Shown: piece by piece, positions 59,862 to 64,000 of the stretch
How positions within the stretch are numbered: position 1 is the stretch's first letter
How the letters are laid out: each line of letters starts with the position of its first letter
Source of the DNA: Mucilaginibacter daejeonensis
Lineage (GTDB): Bacteria > Bacteroidota > Bacteroidia > Sphingobacteriales > Sphingobacteriaceae
DNA: 64,000 bases
Direction: 5' to 3'
NCBI RefSeq assembly: GCF_020783335.1
Contig: NZ_CP086068.1
Coordinates: 2,604,001-2,668,000 of the forward strand
The notes under the pieces: model-generated
The model's input: only the letters and a program-made list of their open reading frames with translations
Database searches by the model: none
Told to the model about the DNA's origin: nothing
Made by a program: the position numbers and the translations under genes

Positions 59862-61334
59862 TTAGTATTCGTAGGCGTTCACGGCATCCTTGCTCTCTAA
59901 CAGGGAGTGCCCCATCAGGAACTGGTCTACCTTGCGGGCGGCCTCACGGCCTTCGCTAATGGCCCATACCACCAGTGATTGTCCGCGACGCATATCGCCA
60001 CAGGCAAATACCTTGCTTACATTAGTACGGTAAACGCCTTCCTGAGCTTTTACGTTCTTGCGTTCGTCCAGCTCTACACCGGCTTGTTCGATCATGCCTG
60101 CATGTTGCGGATGCACAAAGCCCATGGCCAGGAAAACCATTTGACAAGGTATCTCCCTTTCCGAACCTTCTACCTCTGTGAATTTCACCGGCCGACCTAA
60201 AAAGTCGGTCTCCCAGGTCACGTCGGTCACGCGCAGGGCACGCAGGTTGCCGTTCTCGTCGCCTAAAAATTCTTTGGTGTTCACACCCCAGTGGCGCTCT
60301 ACCCCTTCCTCATGCGAGCTGGTGGTCTTAAGCACCATTGGGTAGCTTGGCCAAGGCATGCTGGCCGTGCGCGCTTGCGGCGGCTGCATCATCACCTCAA
60401 ATTGGCGTACCGAACGTGCACCATGACGGTTAGAGGTACCCACACAGTCAGATCCGGTGTCTCCACCGCCGATCACCACCACATCTTTACCGGTGGCCAG
60501 TATATCCTCATCGCTGATCGGACTGTTGCCCACGCGTTTGTTCTGTTGTTTCAAGAACTCCATGGCGTAGTATACGCCCTTGGACTCGCGGCCAGGTATC
60601 GGCAGGTTACGCGGAATGGTAGATCCGCCGGCCAGCACTACCGCATCGTTATTGCGGGTAAGCTCGTCCATACTCAGATCTTTGCCCACCTCGGTGTTGC
60701 AAACGAACTCGATACCTTCCTGCTTCATCACGTCAACACGACGATCGATCACCCATTTCTCTAATTTAAAGTCAGGGATGCCATAACGCAGCAAACCTCC
60801 GGGTTTATCGTCGCGCTCGTAAACGGTCACGTTGTGGCCTGCTTTGCTCAGTTGAGCTGCGGCGGCCAAGCCGGCTGGGCCTGAGCCCACTACGGCTACC
60901 TTTTTTCCTGTTTTCAGGAAAGGTGCGCCCGGTTTTACCAGGTTGCGCTCGTAAGCGATCTCGATGATGTGCTTCTCGATCTCCTCGATAGCCACCGGTG
61001 GCTTGTTGATGCCTAACACACAGGCCGACTCGCAAGGTGCCGGGCAAATGCGTCCTGTAAACTCCGGGAAGTTGTTGGTGGTCGATAATATCTCATATGC
61101 CTCTTCCCAGCTCTTGCGGTACACCGCATCATTGAACTCGGGGATCACATTGCCCAGCGGACAACCTGAATGGCAGAACGGGATGCCGCAATTCATGCAG
61201 CGGGCCGATTGCTGGTTCAGTTTCTCGTCACTGAAACGGCCAACGAACTCATTATAATTCTTTACCCTTTCTTCGGGCTTTATCTTTGATGGGAGCTCTC
61301 TGTTATACTCCTGAAATCCTGTAGGTTTTCCCAT
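59862..61334 (-). CDS. gltD: Glutamate synthase, small (beta) subunit
   Basis: A 490-residue protein. The N-terminal Fe-S segment shows [20 protein letters not shown] and [15 protein letters not shown]. The FAD motif is [18 protein letters not shown], the NADPH motif is [18 protein letters not shown], and the closing [18 protein letters not shown] completes the FAD site. It passes electrons from NADPH through Fe-S centres to the large subunit. The length (about 480-490) fits. It starts eight bases after the gltB stop, and the two are cotranscribed. It also meets the demand for glutamate of the arginine and proline genes upstream in the window. Confidence 0.97.
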   Translation of the reverse strand: MGKPTGFQEYNRELPSKIKPEERVKNYNEFVGRFSDEKLNQQSARCMNCGIPFCHSGCPLGNVIPEFNDAVYRKSWEEAYEILSTTNNFPEFTGRICPAPCESACVLGINKPPVAIEEIEKHIIEIAYERNLVKPGAPFLKTGKKVAVVGSGPAGLAAAAQLSKAGHNVTVYERDDKPGGLLRYGIPDFKLEKWVIDRRVDVMKQEGIEFVCNTEVGKDLSMDELTRNNDAVVLAGGSTIPRNLPIPGRESKGVYYAMEFLKQQNKRVGNSPISDEDILATGKDVVVIGGGDTGSDCVGTSNRHGARSVRQFEVMMQPPQARTASMPWPSYPMVLKTTSSHEEGVERHWGVNTKEFLGDENGNLRALRVTDVTWETDFLGRPVKFTEVEGSEREIPCQMVFLAMGFVHPQHAGMIEQAGVELDERKNVKAQEGVYRTNVSKVFACGDMRRGQSLVVWAISEGREAARKVDQFLMGHSLLESKDAVNAYEY

Positions 61335-61342
61335 TTTAGTGA

Positions 61343-64000
61343 TCAGCTAACGGTTTCAAACTCTTTCTTTGACAATACTCTCTTGTACTCCTTAGGGAAT
61401 ACTTTGACGAAGCTGCTTGACGCTGATGCCCAGTTGTTGAGCAATTGCTGAGCTACCTTGCTTTGGGTAAGGTTCACGTGCTTTTTAAGCAGCGCCGTGA
61501 TCTGTTCCTCATCCTCGCTGCTCAGCGGGTCAAGATCCACCATCTCGGTATTGCAGTTAGCGGCAAATCTTTGTTCAGGGTCATAGATCCAGGCGATACC
61601 ACCGCTCATACCGGCAGCAAAGTTGCGGCCTGTACGGCCCAGGATCAGTGCACGGCCACCGGTCATGTACTCACAACCGTGATCGCCCACACCCTCTACC
61701 ACTACCGTGGCACCCGAGTTACGCACGGCAAAACGCTCGCCTGCCATACCCCTCACGAACAACTCACCTGAGGTTGCGCCATAAACGGCCACGTTACCGA
61801 TAATGATATTGTCCTCAGGAACGAAAGGTGCATCGGCCTTTGGATAGATGGCCAGTTGAGCACCCGAAAGGCCCTTGCCCACATAATCATTAGCCTCGCC
61901 TTCCAGCTCAAAGGCTATACCTTTGGCCGCAAAAGCGCCAAAGCTTTGACCTGCCGAACCAGTGAACTTGTAATTGATCGTATTTTCGGGTAAACCTGCC
62001 GAGCCGTAACGTTTCGATATCTCGTTGCTGAGCAATGTACCCACGGTACGGTCAGTATTCTTCAATTCGAAGGATGCGAACACCGGTGTTTTGTCCTCCA
62101 AGGCAGGTTGTGCAGTTTCCAGCAGTTTCCAGTCAATGATGGAATCCATGCCGTGATCCTGCTTTTCGCTGTTGTAAAGCGTGTTGCCTTTGGCGTTGGT
62201 CACCGGGTGCAATATGCCTGAAAGGTCTACCTTTTTAGCTTTCCAGCTCTGAATATTATCCTTAACACGCAGGAACTGCACGCGGCCCACCATCTCGTTA
62301 ATGGTGCGGAAGCCTAACTCGGCCATGATCTCGCGCATGTCCTCTGCCAAAAAGCGGAACAGGTTTACCACATGCTCAGGTTTACCGCTAAACAAGCGGC
62401 GCAGATCTGGATCTTGCGTAGCCACACCCACCGGGCAGGTGTTCAAGTGGCATTTACGCATCATGATACATCCGCTGGCAACCAAAGCAGCGGTGGCTAC
62501 ACCCCATTCCTCGGCGCCCAAAAGGGCTGCAATAACCAGGTCACGACCGGTCTTCATTTGTCCGTCGGCCTGTACCACCACGCGGCTGCGCAGTTTGCTG
62601 CGTACCAGTGTTTGGTGAGCCTCGGCCAAACCTAACTCCCATGGCAAACCGGCATGTTTGATCGAGCTGATCGGCGATGCACCTGTACCGCCATCATAAC
62701 CGGCGATCAGTACCACATCGGCATGGGCCTTGGCCACACCGGCGGCAATGGTACCTACACCAGCTTTTGATACCAGCTTTACGTTGATGCGGGCAGCGCG
62801 GTTAGCGTTCTTAAGGTCGAATATCAATTGTGCCAGATCCTCTATCGAGTAAATATCGTGGTGGGGAGGAGGCGAGATCAGGCCTACGCCTGGTGTAGAG
62901 TGACGGGTCTTGGCGATCCAGGCATCAACCTTATGTCCGGGCAATTGACCGCCCTCGCCTGGTTTAGCGCCTTGCGCCATTTTGATCTGCAACTCATCGG
63001 CGTTGGTCAGGTAATTGGATGTTACCCCAAAACGTGCCGAAGCGATCTGTTTGATGGCCGAGCGCATCGAATCGCCGTTGGGCAAACGCTCGTAACGCAT
63101 CTCGTCCTCACCACCCTCGCCGGTGTTGCTTTTACCGCCAATGCGGTTCATGGCAATGGCCAGCGTGCTGTGTGCCTCGTGCGATATGGAACCGAACGAC
63201 ATAGCACCGGTAGCGAAACGCTTCATGATGCTTTCGGCCGATTCTACCTCATCGATAGAGATCGCCTCACGGTGATGGGTAAAGTCAAGCAAACCACGGA
63301 TCGTGTAGTGTTTCTCGGTTTGCTCGTTCACTAAACGGGCATAGTTCTTATAAACCTCAAAGTTATTGGTACTGGTAGCATGTTGCAGCAGGTGCACCGT
63401 TTGTGGGTTAAACAAGTGTGCTTCGCCACGACGTTTCCATTGGTAGATACCGCCTTCAGGCAATAGCTTTACCTCTCCTTTCGAAGTGCTGAAACCGAAC
63501 TTATGCTTGGTAAGCGCCTCGCGGGCGATCTCGTCCAAACCTAAGCCGCCAATGCGGGTAACGGCGCCGCTAAAGTAGCGGTCAACCACCTCTTTGTTGA
63601 GACCCAGTATCTCGAACTGTTGCGATCCATGGTATGACTGCAAGGTTGAGATACCCATTTTAGAGAATATCTTAAGCAGGCCATAGTTAATGGCCTTCAC
63701 ATAATTCTTTTGTAAGGTCTTGATATCGGCATCCTTATCGATAGCGCCACCGTTCTTTAACGTCTCGATAGTTGAGAGCGCCAAGTAAGGGTTAACGGCC
63801 GTAGCACCGAATGCCAGCAAGCAGGCAAAGTGATGTACTTCCCACGCATCGCCTACCTCGGCCACCAAACCTACCGATCCACGACGACCGATCTTCACCA
63901 AGTGATGGTGAACAGCCGATACCGCCAGCAATGATGGGATAGCAGCGTGCTCTGAATCCAGCGCACGGTCACTCAGGATCAATACCTCGAAGCCATCATC
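61343..64000 (-). CDS. gltB: Glutamate synthase, large (alpha) subunit, C-terminal part only (5' end beyond window)
   Basis: About 886 residues of the large subunit are present; the frame continues past position 64000. The N-terminal glutaminase domain is outside the window. Visible are [19 protein letters not shown], the FMN synthase domain with [20 protein letters not shown] and [20 protein letters not shown], and the 3Fe-4S cysteines in [19 protein letters not shown]. The C-terminal GXGXG helix domain follows ([20 protein letters not shown] and [18 protein letters not shown]). It converts 2-oxoglutarate and glutamine-derived ammonia to glutamate. Any start codon near 63982 is internal to the gene. 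Confidence 0.96.
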   Translation of the reverse strand, partial: DDGFEVLILSDRALDSEHAAIPSLLAVSAVHHHLVKIGRRGSVGLVAEVGDAWEVHHFACLLAFGATAVNPYLALSTIETLKNGGAIDKDADIKTLQKNYVKAINYGLLKIFSKMGISTLQSYHGSQQFEILGLNKEVVDRYFSGAVTRIGGLGLDEIAREALTKHKFGFSTSKGEVKLLPEGGIYQWKRRGEAHLFNPQTVHLLQHATSTNNFEVYKNYARLVNEQTEKHYTIRGLLDFTHHREAISIDEVESAESIMKRFATGAMSFGSISHEAHSTLAIAMNRIGGKSNTGEGGEDEMRYERLPNGDSMRSAIKQIASARFGVTSNYLTNADELQIKMAQGAKPGEGGQLPGHKVDAWIAKTRHSTPGVGLISPPPHHDIYSIEDLAQLIFDLKNANRAARINVKLVSKAGVGTIAAGVAKAHADVVLIAGYDGGTGASPISSIKHAGLPWELGLAEAHQTLVRSKLRSRVVVQADGQMKTGRDLVIAALLGAEEWGVATAALVASGCIMMRKCHLNTCPVGVATQDPDLRRLFSGKPEHVVNLFRFLAEDMREIMAELGFRTINEMVGRVQFLRVKDNIQSWKAKKVDLSGILHPVTNAKGNTLYNSEKQDHGMDSIIDWKLLETAQPALEDKTPVFASFELKNTDRTVGTLLSNEISKRYGSAGLPENTINYKFTGSAGQSFGAFAAKGIAFELEGEANDYVGKGLSGAQLAIYPKADAPFVPEDNIIIGNVAVYGATSGELFVRGMAGERFAVRNSGATVVVEGVGDHGCEYMTGGRALILGRTGRNFAAGMSGGIAWIYDPEQRFAANCNTEMVDLDPLSSEDEEQITALLKKHVNLTQSKVAQQLLNNWASASSSFVKVFPKEYKRVLSKKEFETVS

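Noticed and set aside
63982..64000. Start codon of gltB at about 63982
   Set aside because: The codon is an internal Leu; the reading frame continues without stop beyond the window and the N-terminal glutaminase domain is missing.
1..64000. CRISPR array, tRNA, rRNA, prophage or complete insertion sequence
   Set aside because: No regularly spaced repeats, cloverleaf-like sequences, transposase or phage genes were recognised by eye; a tRNA or CRISPR search program was not run.

Overview
The window reads as a stretch of chromosome from a member of the Bacteroidota, most probably Sphingobacteriaceae (Mucilaginibacter/Pedobacter-like). The reasons are the many TAnnTTTG-type -7 promoter boxes close to start codons, an N-acylornithine-type carbamoyltransferase in the arginine operon, DUF3943 and other Bacteroidota-type outer-membrane proteins, a split transketolase, and short intergenic palindromes of the kind common in this phylum. 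The species call is inference. I see no rRNA, tRNA, CRISPR array, prophage or intact insertion sequence.

Layout. Positions 1-10.5 kb hold mixed housekeeping and envelope genes: a secreted HEXXH protein cut by the left edge, an HscA-type Hsp70, a probably frameshifted gene, xthA, an outer-membrane barrel, an exported phosphoesterase/beta-propeller fusion, and kdsA-kdsD for Kdo synthesis. Positions 10.5-25 kb hold a semialdehyde dehydrogenase, mnmA, topA, a polyprenyl-type glycosyltransferase, a MATE pump, and a leftward group (HDAC-like amidohydrolase, kynU, a flavin-type oxidoreductase, mpg, an alpha/beta hydrolase, a methionine sulfoxide reductase). A CrtA-like monooxygenase runs divergently from that group.

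Positions 26.3-38.6 kb form the most unusual region: eleven collinear, tightly packed genes on the plus strand. They encode two solute-binding-protein-like proteins without signal peptides that bracket two type III CoA-transferases, a Gfo/Idh/MocA oxidoreductase, a MaoC-type hydratase, a FucP-type sugar symporter, a RuBisCO-like protein (form IV), a four-carbon-acid-sugar kinase (DUF1537), an Asp/Glu racemase-superfamily protein with only one of the two usual cysteines, and a BASS-type carboxylate symporter. The kinase/RuBisCO-like pair resembles the OiaK/OiaX module of D-apiose breakdown, but the CoA-transferases, the hydratase and the signal-less binding proteins do not belong to that scheme. 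I infer an undescribed pathway for a plant-type branched or acidic sugar.

Positions 39.9-50.9 kb hold arginine/proline biosynthesis: a candidate leader peptide with three consecutive Arg codons followed by a terminator-like hairpin, then a GNAT enzyme (candidate N-acylglutamate synthase), argG, a second GNAT, argC, argD, an argF'-type carbamoyltransferase and a PaiB-like flavoprotein. After an oppositely oriented type II NADH dehydrogenase come argB, proC and an aspartokinase of the ectoine-cluster (Ask_Ect) type. Positions 51-59.4 kb hold outer-membrane and phosphoesterase genes, then a fructose-6-phosphate aldolase/transaldolase-like gene, both halves of a split transketolase and a LacI-family regulator, with a LacI-style operator candidate upstream of the aldolase gene. 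The right end holds glutamate synthase, gltD complete and gltB cut by the window edge.
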